From assembly GCA_015680685.1 (NCBI GenBank), contig MNCI01017532.1:148440-212439 (forward strand): a stretch of 64,000 nucleotides of DNA, in the 5' to 3' direction. This stretch comes from Gnetum montanum (Eukaryota > Streptophyta > Gnetopsida > Gnetales > Gnetaceae). Below are positions 45,791 to 57,886 of this stretch, in pieces. The position numbers and the translations under genes were made by a program. The notes below the pieces were generated by a model that worked only from the letters and a program-made list of their open reading frames with translations, searched no databases and was not told the DNA's origin. How positions within the stretch are numbered: position 1 is the first letter of the stretch; every line of letters begins with the position of its first letter.

Positions 45791-47000
45791 AATTGGGGTG
45801 TTATAAAAATTTCAAAAAGTACATCCTTAACCTTCTCACCCCCCACCCCCCAAATGATAAATGAGCTTAACTCCAAAAGTACACAAGTTTTTGAACAATT
45901 AACATCAAAGGTCTAGCTCATAAGATGACAAAGGAATATTGAATTTGAAGGATATTTTAATAGAAAAGTAGTAAACATTGATTGAAATTTATGAGAAGTA
46001 GTCCTAAAATCATGCATAAATTCAGAGGGGCCATTAATGATGTTCTTGAATTTGTGAGGTTTGATTGAAAGCCATGATCAACAAAAGTTATACAAGAGGC
46101 TCCTTCCCAAAGGAGGCTCCTTCCATAATGACCTTACCTAACCACTTTGATAGATGTGTGTGGGCACCTTAGAAGTTACATGCAAATCATGCCTTTATTT
46201 CAAACAAAACACAACTACCTTGGTTAGGATCCTGCACTATACTATACAAAATCATTAGGTCCATGATTGCATGTAGCAATGAGGTGAATAATGGGATGAG
46301 AAGGGATTTTAGAGATTGCAATGTAAGGTATTTAACCATGCCTAGACCATCTTCTTGTGTCTATCTTCTTGTGTCAATTATGATTAAAATGACCATCATA
46401 CTTATTCGTCCAAGTTTCAAACCAAGTTCATACCATTAATAGTGACCTTGCATTGATGTGTCCCTTCTTGCTGACCATCATGAGTCCATAACAACCACAA
46501 GGAATGAACATAACTCCAAAAAGAGGAGAAAAGAGAAGTAGGAAGGAAGGGCCTTATTCAGAAGGAGGTCTTTAAGCATCAATAACATGCCTTTCTAACT
46601 TCATAGCTAGTGCTTGTAGCCCATTATTATGTGTTCTTTGAATTCCTATTCTTTATTTTATTTTTCTCTCTTTTACTCTTTCTTTTTCTTTCTCTGTTCA
46701 TTTTTTTAAAATGAAAACCACACCATGCAAAGACATGCTTCCTATTTATTGATTAACAATAGGAGTGATGATACATTCCTAGAGGATGAAACATCATTAA
46801 TTTTGGGACTCTCATGATTCAGCATAGTCCCAAAATTTGGGCAAGGATCTCTACAAGCGTGGTGTCATGTTGGACCATGTAGACAACATGGCACCATAGA
46901 AGTCCCAATGCTTTTGAAGCTACTTCTGGGCCTACCTACCACCCTTTGTAGCACAGTCAATGCAACACCTAGTCATGAGGTCAGTTTGCACAAAAGAGGC
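45791..47000. other. No gene recognised
   Basis: Mixed sequence with a C-rich patch near 45838. GGAGGCTCCTTCC-type repeats occur near 46105 and a related GAAGGAGG near 46560. Possibly older retroelement LTR, but I cannot tie it to a family. Confidence 0.4.
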
Positions 47001-48848
47001 ACTAATGATAGTCTAAACAGTTCAACAAATTTGCTAACTAAGGCTTGCTACACTGCACAACATAGCAAGCCATGTGGTGTTCAAACTGTTATAGAAGATG
47101 CAGTTACCATATGTTTGGTTTTCAAAGATGCTTTCCTTGCTTCATCCTTGAACTATGATCAATATGACGTAGAAAAATCAAGTAAATTTTTTCAAAAATC
47201 ACCTCAGTTTGAGTGCCTTGATGTGCTACGCTACACAGCATAGTAGGGCCTTAACATGAAAAAATATTCACAATTGCCCATGTCTCGACCATGGAAGATG
47301 CTTATTCTACTACCACCTTAGAACATGACTAAGATCCCATGGTAGAACACTTGCAGAGTAAGTCAAAATTTAGGCAAAACTGGGTGCTATGTTGTGCTAT
47401 GCTACATAGCGTAGCACATCGTAGCAGGGTGACAACCCTCCACCAAGTTGTTCTAGCAAAATAATTACACTTGGCCATGCTTCAACCTCTGAGACTGCTT
47501 GTCCCACTTCGCCCTAAGGTCTTAATCAAATTTTCTTGATAGAGCATTATAGATTAAGCTCAAATTCATGGTAGAATGGATGCTACGCTGCACAACATAG
47601 TAGAGATATCAAAGCTGAAGAATGTACAAGGGATGAAATCAAGAAGTCTCAGGCTCCTTTGACATGAAAAGTGTAATGGCTGGTTATTGAAACAGCTTGC
47701 CTTGCCAGGCCTTAGAGGGGTATTCTCAATTTTTAAGAAAAATTTATCTCAAATGTGCCTGCTACACTGTGCTACACTACGTAGTGTAGCACAGCATAGC
47801 GGACGGGTCTGCACACTACTCCGCTACACTGAACAGCGTAAGTAGTGTAACACTTGAAAAGAAGCTACATGACATCTCTAAAATTTCCAGAACTCAGTTG
47901 GCAATGATCATCTCTACTCTAGCATCTCCTTGATAGACAAGATCAGTAGTTTGCTTTATTTTTTACACCGCTTGTTGATTCCTAAAATTGTCTCTACGCT
48001 TGACCCTACTCGTAAGAGAGGGAAAGATGTAGTCCTAGAGCATAGACTCTACTTTGCATTTGTCGTGAGAATTTTTTGTTAAAAATGTGGTAGTTCCCTG
48101 GATTCTGGCACATGCAATCTAAAAAGTGTGGTCATAGCTCGACAGGTGTTCCGTTTCCGTCCTCATTCCACTCAGTGTAGCACATCAGTGTAGTACCATC
48201 ACATGTCAACATAGAACATTCACGTTTCTACCCTGTGGGACCTAGGACACGTGGCATCCAAACCATGCCTTCCTCCCACTCTCAGATCTATAAATACTCC
48301 TGCATATAATGTTCAGAGGGTTAGCTTTTTCTTGGCGATTGCCTTTTGGCAACTGGCTTCTGGCAGTTAGCTTTGACAAAGAGATTGACGAACAAAAGGT
48401 TGATGAACAGTAAATTCTGTTATTAGCTGTGCCTATCTAGTACTACATACTAGTTGTACACATTCATCACCCAAATAAAGATCACATCTCTTGATTTTGG
48501 GGTGGTTCACTTCCTCACCTAAACTCTCATTTTGTTTTTTGCTACAATGTATATGTTGCATTTCATGTACTTTTTTATGCTTATTGTCACGGTTACATAT
48601 TTTGAGGCATTTCTATTATTGTGCACCCCATGTTTTCTTCCATTTCAATATCAGCATTTTACATTTTAAAATTTCTGTTTGCATACACATACAGTTATTA
48701 TACACCACATAAGTCCCTAACTAATCGACCAAACCATTTAGGGCACCTCATTTCATTTTCTCCAGGATGCCCTCACATAGATCTAGGGTTAGGCTATATG
48801 CCTGGTAACCTCTCGATGTTCCAGCCACCAACGTTTTCAAATGTGATA
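47001..48848 (+). repeat. Element D 5' LTR (start uncertain)
   Basis: The 3' half aligns by eye with the E LTR: GGGACCTAGGACACGTGGCA, TATA-like TATAAATACTCC (48288), GGCACCTCATTTCATTTTCTC, TAGATCTAGGGTTAGGC, and an end near TGTGATA (48848) followed by the PBS. Upstream of the TATA it is studded with GCTACGCTACACAGC-type palindromes, including the perfect 20-mer GCTACACTACGTAGTGTAGC (47773-47792). The left end and target duplication are not visible, so the start is only where these repeats begin. Confidence 0.6.
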
Positions 48849-48853
48849 GTTTT

Positions 48854-48874
48854 TCAAGCTAGAAGGAGGGTTTG
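48854..48874 (+). promoter_or_regulatory. Element D primer-binding site (decayed)
   Basis: TCAAGCTAGAAGGAGGGTTT corresponds to TGGCGCTAGAAGAAGGGATT of element E and continues into the same GAACCTCT, which supports common descent. Confidence 0.75.
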
Positions 48875-49451
48875 AACCTCTATGTCTCATCCATGTGTCA
48901 AGGGTAATCCTGCATGCTATCTGTACTCTGTTACTAGTAGCCTGCTAGCATATACGTGACACCCCTATGGTTATCTACGCACTGGGTGGTGTAGATTGGT
49001 CTCCACGACAGTTCCTCTGGAACCTTGCAAGATGAAAGCCTTAAACTATCTATTGTACTACACTGCCTGTCTACTGCATTACACTACCTCTGTCCTATGT
49101 GGCGTAGTGACCCTGTTAGTGTAGTAGTTCCTACGCTATCCACTTTGTTACACTATCTATTGCATCATGGTGGTCACTTTGATAAGCTATCTACTATGTT
49201 ATGCTATCTATTATGTCATGCTATCCACTTTGATACTCTATCTATTTCGTTACACTATCTACTGCATTATGTTGTCTACTACGATATGCTGTCCACTACA
49301 TTACGCTGCCATTTAGCATGAAAACCTGTTGTTTTCAACCATTTCTCACATGTATCTCTCCCTCTTACACCTCTTTCATGAGGAAAAGAGGAATCCTACA
49401 ACCACTTCAGTTCCCACCTCAAACTTGGAGGTATCCTACTCTATTCAACAT
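48875..49451 (+). other. Element D leader with palindrome-type repeats
   Basis: No gene. Between 49040 and 49320 degenerate TACACTATCTACTGCATTA-like units (17-25 bp) recur about ten times, related to the GCTACGC motifs of the LTR. Confidence 0.65.
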
Positions 49452-51775
49452 ATGGCAGGTCCCGAGAAACTACCTAGCCCAATGCTAGTACAGCGATAGT
49501 CTCTTAGGCTATGACAACAGTCACCTGAACGTTTGCCTTGTGATGAAGAGTGGTATAATTTTCTATAAGCCAAAATCCAAGCGAACCTACCGTTGGACTA
49601 TCATGAACTTGAGGAAAAATACAACTTTGAAATCATTCACTGAAATGGAAGGAAGTTCCTTCCCACTTCTAATACCAGTATCACACTTATTGAAATGTTC
49701 CAATGGTTGTTAGCCCAACTCATGAAACTAGGTAAGCCAAGAGAATGGGACACAACATCCCAATATGATGAACCTTTTCACGATGGACAAGAGGAGTTGG
49801 AATCCCACTCTGAAGGTGGTGGTCCAATCTACCCCACAACGGTTCTATCCACCTCTATCTTCCCTTCACACCAAACATCATCTTCTACCTCTTTTGCTAC
49901 TATCATGACATTACGATATCCTAAATCCTCTTTGGTAATGGGTAGCTGTCAAATGTTTTCAACACATCAACATGTAGGCACTTCAACCTCATTTCCTATT
50001 GTCCTCCCTCCCCAGTCTATCCTAGTCCTGCATCCAATGTTTGTGGTGCATACAGTACCATACATGCATACCATGCCCACGTCACAGCCATATACAAGTC
50101 CTATTTCTATTGCCTCTTCTGTACCCATTTCATGCTTAGTAGTAGGCCCAACCACAACCATGTGGTGGACAACAACAATTGCTTTTTTCACATCTCAATT
50201 GTCTCAAATGCCAAAATACATGCAGCCCAAAAACTATCAAGGTGTGCATGTAATACAACCAAATGTGGGGCTGTGGGCAGTCCCAGCAACTGGGAAGGTA
50301 ACCATCCTTACAGTGCCACCAACGGTAGCTTCCCTAGTAGCACCACCCACTATGTGGTAGGCCACTCAAACAACACCACTAGCAGGAGCTATTTCGATAT
50401 CACCCCCAATGGGGTTGGCAGCCGCATCAATAGCACCACCAGTGATGGCTACCCCAATAGCTCCACAACCCCCTGTAACACCCCTAGGTCTGGACCAAGC
50501 CTTTTAGCTCATCCAAACCCTCCTCGAAGAAATTAAATGACTTAAAGCTGCCTCTTCTGAAACTATTCAAGTCATGGACTTCTACCAAGATGACTCGATT
50601 AGTCCAGCTATTCCTGCGCTTACGTTGCCTCCTTGGGTATAATTTTCCTAGTTTACAAAATACAATGGGGAGGATAATCCAAACACCCACCTGGTCACTT
50701 TCAAGTCTAAATCATTGTTACTACAACAGTAGCCCCATACCATCATTCATGTTTTTGCCATGTCCTTGACAGGCAAGGCCTTGGACTAGTACCATGCGCT
50801 TCCCCATGCTTCTATCTCAACATTAGAAGAATTGCTAAGCTAGTTCCTGACTCGTTTTAAGTATAACTTGAAACCAGAAGTCACTTTAGATCAGCTAATG
50901 AACATTAAACAAGAGCCATTAGAATCCATACAAAGGTCCATACAACGTTGGACTGCTACCCTAAACATTGGAGGCCCACTTGTTGGCTATTTTCAAAGGA
51001 GCAGTAAACTATTTCATCAAATCCAAACTATATTATTTGGCTCCACATTTCCTTAGCTAAGCATTTTCTCAAACTAAAAGCATTCAGGATGCGACAGAGG
51101 CTAGTAGAGATCTAGCCTACATAGCCTATAAAAACACACATACCAAGAAAGACAAGGAGAAAGTCAAGGCCATAGCAACCACGGTGGTGCTGTGACTAAT
51201 GAGACCAAGGCCAACAATAGTAAAAAGACCACCACAACACCTAAAGCCTCCGCTAACACAACACCCGTCTCTAGTAGCACTAGTCAACCCCCCAACATCA
51301 ACATCCATAGTGCAAACTCCGCCAAGGTCAAACTTTGAATGCAAGGATCGCTCAAAATATACCCCATTACCAATTAAGCCTTTGGAGCTTCTAAAATAAT
51401 TGCTAGGAGCCGGGCATATCCAACATAAAAGAATGTCAAAGGAGGCCACAAAATGTCACCAGAGGCATTGTGAAGTCCTTCAAGACCCCTCCTTAGCTAT
51501 GGCTAATGAACCACCAGTACCTAGGAACTTCAAGCTAGAGTGTTTTTATGATTATCATCAATTATGTGGGCATGATACAGATTATTGCCTTGCACTGAAA
51601 GATGATATCCAATGAATGATCAATCAAGGTAAGTTGGTCTTGGATGAGAGCAGTCCTATCTGACCTAAAAACCAATCAATGAATGTTTCCAAGGATCCTT
51701 TGAATGCTAACAACATAGGTTACACTATTAATGCCATTGGCATTGATGATAATTCAGAATCACAACATGAACCAT
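49452..51775 (+). pseudogene. Element D gag
   Basis: The ATG at 49452 opens MAGPEKLPSPMLVQR. The reading then continues in shifting frames with YHELEEKYNFEIIH, HDGQEELESHSEGG and a Pro/Thr/Ser-rich linker. The capsid motif KYNGEDNPNTHLVTFKSK follows, close to element E, then PEVTLDQLMNIKQEPLESIQ and the zinc finger CFYDYHQLCGHDTDYC with LALKDDI. It ends near GYTINAIGIDD and EPFVV, where a telomere-type repeat marks a deletion that removed the protease. Decayed. Confidence 0.88.
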
Positions 51776-51781
51776 TTGTGG

Positions 51782-51802
51782 TTTAGGGTTTAGGGTTTAG
51801 GG
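51782..51802 (+). repeat. Interstitial telomere-type repeat, three TTTAGGG units
   Basis: Exactly three plant telomere units stand between the truncated gag of D and the 3' end of its antisense gene. In element E this point is occupied by the protease and spacer (about 2 kb). Confidence 0.95.
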
Positions 51803-53106
51803 ATCCTACATAAATAAATAATGAATCAAATTACAATAAGGCTCTCATGAAATAAACTACAGTATAGTAGAGTGTAACTAGCCTGAGACGGGCCCGCATC
51901 CATCTCCAGGGGTGTCTTGTCCGTGCCAGCTGCTAAGCAATATAGAATCTCCTCCTCAGTTAAGTTGGCCCAATCTTCTTCCCCCAAGTCAACACTTGCT
52001 GTAACTTTCCCCTTCTCCACAATAGTCCATGTGGATGGCCCCAGAGAAAAGGTGGTAGTAGTGGTCTCCCCAAAATGCAAGGTCATCTCTCTCTCGGGAG
52101 ACTCACTAACCACTACCTATTTCGTAAATTTATCGAAGGCCTTAGTAGCACCAATCACATCAAGAAATAGCTTATGAGTATGAAATTCAACAAAAGAATC
52201 TCAATATTTCTGAAGATAGGCAGCACATTCCACCTTGTACATGTGTTTATGATTTTTTTTTGCCTGCCCCCATTCATACATCTTGGCACTGTAGTCTTTC
52301 TAATTCTAGTTTTTTTTGGACCAATAGATCCATTTGCAAGCATTGTTTAATTATTTCCTGGGTAGCCTCATTTTTCCAACATACGGCTAACCAATATCTT
52401 GCATAATCAATCACAGTCGTACACCAACTACCATCTGAAGTATCGTAGGCCATCAAGAACTCATTCCTTGACCATAGATCTTCCAATTTGATTGCTTGAC
52501 TAGCTTTCTCCTTCTCGAGCTTTTGGACCCACTTCCAAAGGTCTTTGTTGACGTGCATGCACATCCACAAGGATCATGTTGATTATAGAGCACATTTACT
52601 TGCTTCCTTGTATACATCACGAGGCACCTCGATCACCTCTGAAGAGAGCTCAGGCACAACGTCAACTTCGACTACCTGTCTTGGGTACCACTTCAATCGA
52701 GAAGCTATTATATCCAACATGAGAAAGCATTAGTCATGAGATGATGGAAAAAAAATATAATAATGCAGAGAGAAAATGTTATATTTTAAACACACCTATC
52801 TCAGGATCAGTTTACCTTAAGCTATCGATCATGTCATCAACTACCCCCTCCATAAAGGCAAATGTTTCGAAGGTCTCAGTCCATGATCAGAGGCTAAATG
52901 AAGAGGAAGAATTGGGAGCATTAATAGTAGTTTTTTCTACACAGCAAAGCATGCTAGCATGGTGAAGAAGAGGAAAACAAAAATGAGAAGTAACAAAATG
53001 ATAGTACAAAGCTCCTACCTAGCAAACCCTTAGGGGTGAGAGTGGGGGGATTGCCCATCGGCATACTATCAAGCAAACTGTCAAACTCACTGGTGTAAAA
53101 ATGTAG

Positions 53107-53128
53107 CCCCCCCCCCCCCCCCCCCCCN
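53107..53128. other. Poly-C run ending in N
   Basis: Twenty-one C followed by N inside the D antisense-gene region. Probably a homopolymer that stalled sequencing; length unreliable. Confidence 0.85.
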
Positions 53129-54504
53129 CTAACTTAATAGTGTAGTAGCATCTTCAACCATCATGTGGCCCTTAGGTGCTAGGGCACACTATGCAAAAGA
53201 TTCATCTGCAATAGGGGTCTCTTCCTTTGTGGTAGGGGCCTCCTCCTCTACAGCTAGGACCTCTTCTTCCTCTATAGTAGGGGCCCCTACCTTAGGGGCC
53301 AAAGCTTCTTCTTCTTCATCTATTGACCACATCTAAAGTGAGCATGCTAGTCTAATGAAAAACACAAAAAGGGATAATTAATCCATACTTACCAACAAAT
53401 GCAGTCTGCACTTTACAGACCTTGATCCACACCTTTTGCCTCTTTCTTCACTGGTGTGTGGAGGCTCTTCCATAGGATGAGATTTCTTGTGTTGCAACTT
53501 TGATTTCACTGTTTTAGTACTAAGGCATGCCCCCCTTAGCACATTGCCTGTGTTAGTGGGAGGTACCTCTCCAATGTTGTCTAGTGCATGAAAGGATTGT
53601 CCCACTTGATCCTTTGTCCTTATCAAAAGAGACTCCCTAATAGCTTCTGGGGGATTTTGGGATTGAGTGGTGTAGAATACTTGGCAGATCCATGGTTTCG
53701 ATATCTGGTTGTGATCCTACAGCACCTAGATGTCATTCTCTTAGACCACCAAGAATTCAGCAAACCACCAAAGTCAAGCTATAAATAAGGTGAAGTGTAC
53801 ATTGAAACGTGCATCAAGCTTCTCACGAAGCTTAATCATTTCAGCCTGCAAACCCTCAGCGAGATACTTGGCCCAATTATAGCAAGTCCCTTCTTCCATG
53901 ACATCCCTCATAATCCAAGCCTACTCTACTCCAAGACTTTTCCCTTGGAAGAGTAACTTGGAGAAAGCACAAGCCTAGAAGATAGGGTAAACCTTATGGG
54001 CTACCTCTAACGTGACCTTATGCATGTAAATACCCTTTCGATCTTTGCTTGCCCCTAGCCATTCTTCTATGTCCCCTCGATGATTTACATATTTGCTAGT
54101 GTTCTCCCCTATATGTAATCCATCGAAAGGGACATCGAAGAGATCTACAAAAAGGCTGTCAGTTATCTCAAACACCACCCACACATTGTGCACTCATGTG
54201 CAAAAGCAATTAGCCCTTTCTGAAAAAGAATCAATGAGGGTGAGCATCTCTATAGCTGGAATGCTTGGATTTACTACTAAAAATATGTCCATGAGCCTAG
54301 CCTCTTGGACATTATGAATAAGGGTGGCTAGGGAACCATTATATAACTAGCATTATGTCTAGTCCACTTCACCATATTTAAAGAAGAGGTTAGTTTCATC
54401 ATGTCTAAAGGTGATTACCATAACCTCTTGGGATTCAGCCGCTACTGTAATAATCAAACAAAATGATAAAAACAACAAATACAACACAATCAATCAATGG
54501 CATA

Positions 54505-54620
54505 TTAAGGGACATGCACAACTTAACTCATCGGGGGTAAATGGTCTGGGAAATGGTCGGATTTCCACTAGAACTTCTTTGCATTCGCACCCGATGAGTT
54601 AAGTTGTGCATGTCCCTTAA
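54505..54620. repeat. Perfect 31-bp inverted repeat with 54-bp loop
   Basis: TTAAGGGACATGCACAACTT and its continuation to ATCGGG (54505-54535) recur as the exact reverse complement at 54590-54620. The loop contains a short conserved exon of the antisense gene. Perfect arms in an otherwise decayed element indicate a recent fold-back duplication. Confidence 0.97.
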
Positions 54621-54671
54621 TTTGGAACTGAATTTAGGACCTATCCAACCAAGTATGCTAAGTTCTTTGGA

Positions 54672-55433
54672 CTCCTCAGCAACTTTGAGAACAACCTAGA
54701 ATCTATTATCCATTAAGTCCCCTAACTGATCAACATTGGTTGTAAGGTCAAATTTTAATTGTTGGAGTGGCAAGGCTTTCTTATGCACCTCCTCATCAAA
54801 TATGAACTCATCTTCATTGTCACAAAATTGAACCTTCCTCTTGCAAATGGAAGGATCATAGTTGTACTCTTCTACAGTTCTCTTTTTCTTAGTTCACCCT
54901 CCTCTTTGGTAACCTACTCTATTAATCTTTGTATTTGATGGAAAATTAGTTCTGATAATCACCCTTGGGCATAGACACCAAGAGTTTTCCTCATTTCATT
55001 ATGAATCTCGTCTACAATGTGGCAAAGTTAAACCAATTGATAATAACCATGGCTAGGACATTTGTGCATTAAGACATAGTATCAACCAATGGCGGCATCC
55101 AATGGTTTGTGTGTTCCTTATTTTTACCCTTGAATTTGCTTCCTTAGGTTGGAAACTCTGGAGTATGTTTGATACTTATCATTAAACAAATCAAGCATGG
55201 TACTCCATCATTTGATAGATTTTGGCTCTAAGAACTAGTACCAGTTTTCTGCTTCCTTGATCATTGTCCTAGGGAAAAACTTCAATTTTTGCCACTTGTT
55301 TTCTATGTTTTGCAAGGCACATGCATCTTAGAAAGCTTGAAGATGATTCTGTGGATTAGAGTTATATCCTCCTTCAAATCAAGGAATATTATTCATATCT
55401 ATCCATTTGATTCGACTATCCTTCACATGCCAG
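54672..55433 (-). mobile_element. Inverted Athila-like gag fragment, near-copy of element F
   Basis: Reverse complement of this stretch matches about 63184-63952 with few differences, including shared nonsense codons. Motifs: WQKLKFFPRTMIKEAENWY, STMLDLFNDKYQTYS. It interrupts the D antisense gene between exons. No LTR or PBS accompanies it, so it is a fragment. Confidence 0.88.
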
Positions 55434-56280
55434 TGAAGAACACCATTATTCTAATCATATTATTCTATGACACTGGCATGCACGTTCTCTATAGAAGAGA
55501 ACTCTTGTAAGGCTGTTTGGGCCAATGCTAATGTCCCCTCTTGATCGTGAAGACCATCCTTATCAATTACAAACCTGGAAACATATGGAATACAATAAGT
55601 ATTTCAGCTATGCAAGACAAATGATACAACGTGTCTAAAACATCTTCATAGGACTCAACCGCAGGCACAGTAGACGATCCCAGGTGGATTCTAGAAGAAA
55701 CTGCCCATGTGACGAGTGAAAAACAAGGTGTTGTACTTATGGTAACACTTAAATTTGAGCATAGAACAAACCCAAGACAAGTTTCTCAAATATTTTGGGT
55801 GCTAATTTGAGCTCTTGATCCCTTCTCTAATAATAGATCTATCAGCCAAAAACTTTAAGATGCCTCAGTTTGCCCCAGGCAATAGCGTTTCAACCTAAAC
55901 ACCAACGATCTTAGCTGAAAAGTGTGACCATACCATCACACTAAAGTGATGAAGGAGGAACTCTAGGAATTTCTACATGCCTTCCCAAAACTAGATTGCC
56001 TAGTCCCTTACTCGCACGTGCGAAGGGGGACGTTGGCCACAGGAGCACTTAGGTAGCATAGAACTCCGACCAGCTCGATCACAATCAAGATGGATTTTAA
56101 CATGACACTACACGGTATAGCACAAAGTGTTAGTTCACAGTATTCAGGCGACAACTACTATGTAGCGTAGCAGTTCCTAATATACAATGTTTTTCATAAG
56201 TATGAAACATTATGCCCTTGGGCCAGTGAAACAAACCCAAATCGTCAAGTAGCACTTCTAGTTTCATTATTAGTCTTATA

Positions 56281-57886
56281 TAGCATAGCAGTTGTGTTAT
56301 GCATAGCGTAGCAACATAGCATGTGACATAGCATAATCAATACACCCTACACAGCGTAGCAACTGTGTTACGCATAGCATAGTAGGTGTACCTTGGGTAG
56401 TGTAGTGGTTGTTCACACACGGCATAACGACTACATCCTGCATGGCATGATAGACATAGCAGCATAACAGGGACAATAGCGTAGGAGCGTAATAGGCATA
56501 ACAACGTAGCAGGAATAACAGCATAACAAGTATAGCAGCATAGCAAGCATGGTAGTGTAGCAGCGTGATAGCATAGCATAACAGGCACTGAAAACATAAC
56601 ATGGCCTGTCAATCATGCTACAAAAGTAACACAGCTTGAGAAAAAATGCACAATGTTTACATAGAGTGAACCCTGCCTTGTTGCATGGAATTTAACAAGA
56701 GTAAACTAAAACCCCCTTTACATGTGCTACATTGCTCAAGATGTGTGCTATGCTACATAGAAACCAGAACCATCTAAAACCTCAAAATGGTACGATGTCC
56801 CACCCATCATAATGATGGCTATGGTAGTAGTGTAATGACCATGGCCACACCAATCACTACAAAGGCAACACCAACAACCATAGCATAGTGGTCGTAATGG
56901 CAGCCACGGCCAGAGTAGCAATGACCACAACGTAGCAGCTATAGTGACGGTTGTGGCCAGAGTAACACCGGCCACAATGTAGCGGCTACAATGGTGGCCA
57001 CAGCCATGAAAACAACACTTATAGCGTAGTAAAAAATTGTGGCTGCCAAGGTGCGATAACCATGGTAGGAGCCCCACTAAATGAATCAAACAACGTAGAC
57101 AAACATAGCGTAGCAACTTACCGAGTAGATGACACTTCCTATCTTTCCTCAATGCACACCTTGGGGAGGCATCACAAGGTGCATTCCCCTTCCTCCACAT
57201 TGGTGAGACCTTGATGCTTATGTTCACCCCTGCGTGCCATTGTCTTGCTCACAAACTCAGTTGTGTTGATCACTATGCTGCATCTGCTACATTGCCTCTC
57301 CATCTAAACTGCATTATGCTTTGGGTGTTAGCTTTGACAGTGAAAATGACAAGATTACCATGGGTAATCCCCTATTTATAGCTTACAAGGTTACACCACC
57401 TATTACTTTTCAGGGCGTTCCATGTCTTGCACGTAACGTGGAACACCCTTGTCCCTTGCAGCATAGCATGGGACACCCATGTCTACTACAGCATAGCACA
57501 TAGCTGCAATGTAGCATGCAGTTGCAGCATAGCATGTAAATGCACTAAAATTTTCACCTCATTTTTACAATGTTGCATGGTTACGGTCTGCTACAACCTT
57601 AAACTGACAATTCTAACTTACAATGTTTCTCAATCATGGTCCACTATGACCTTAAATTGGCAATTCTAACTTACAATGTTGCTCAATCATGGTTTACTAC
57701 GATCTTAAACTGGCAATTCTGTGGTTCCTTTTACAGTTTTTCGAAGTGACGGTCCGCTAAGACCTTAAACTGGCATCTCTCTAACATAGTAGACTGACCT
57801 TACATATATTTCATTGCATGTTACTATCTTAAGTATGTATCACTTGACTTTTTTGTTTGCTTATTATTGCAGGTTTTCTTGGAAAA
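56281..57886 (+). other. Element D spacer with two repeat types
   Basis: 56281-57540: dense GCGTAGCA/GCATAGCA units, for example TACGCATAGCATAGTAGG, the same motif class as in the D LTR; open frames here merely reflect the repeats. 57590-57790: four or so degenerate copies of GGTCCACTATGACCTTAAA with TTGGCAATTC, the pol-bracketing repeat. The region ends with a pyrimidine-rich tract and GCAG at about 57871, some 15 bp before the pol ATG. Confidence 0.7.

Larger units (their letters stand above)
51826..56280 (-). pseudogene. Element D antisense gene (spliced, older copy)
   Basis: Same gene as in element E, opposite to D's gag-pol. 5' exons (about 56050-55450) read KFLEFLLHHFSVMVW, and an exon at about 54540-54590 reads VLVEIRPFPRPFTPDE. 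The main exon (from about 54435) gives NLFFKYGEVD, EMLTLIDSFSERA, LFVDLFDVPFDG and DIEEWLGASK. Later exons include FAFMEGVVDDMIDSL (52870-52820), SRNEFLMAYDTSDGSW, SPEREMTLHFGE and DLGEEDWANLTEEEI. The acidic last exon is lost at the telomere-repeat junction. It is interrupted by an inverted Athila gag fragment (54672-55433) and a 31-bp inverted repeat. A TATA-like CTATATAAGAC lies near 56280. Many stops; not functional now. Confidence 0.7.

Noticed and set aside
49967-50536. Several overlapping frames on both strands in D gag
   Set aside because: They arise from the low-complexity Pro/Thr/Ser linker of gag; only the gag reading matches element E.
56297-56616. Three overlapping minus-strand frames rich in Cys, Tyr and Leu
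   Set aside because: Translation of GCATAGCA/GCGTAGCA repeats; no coding signal.
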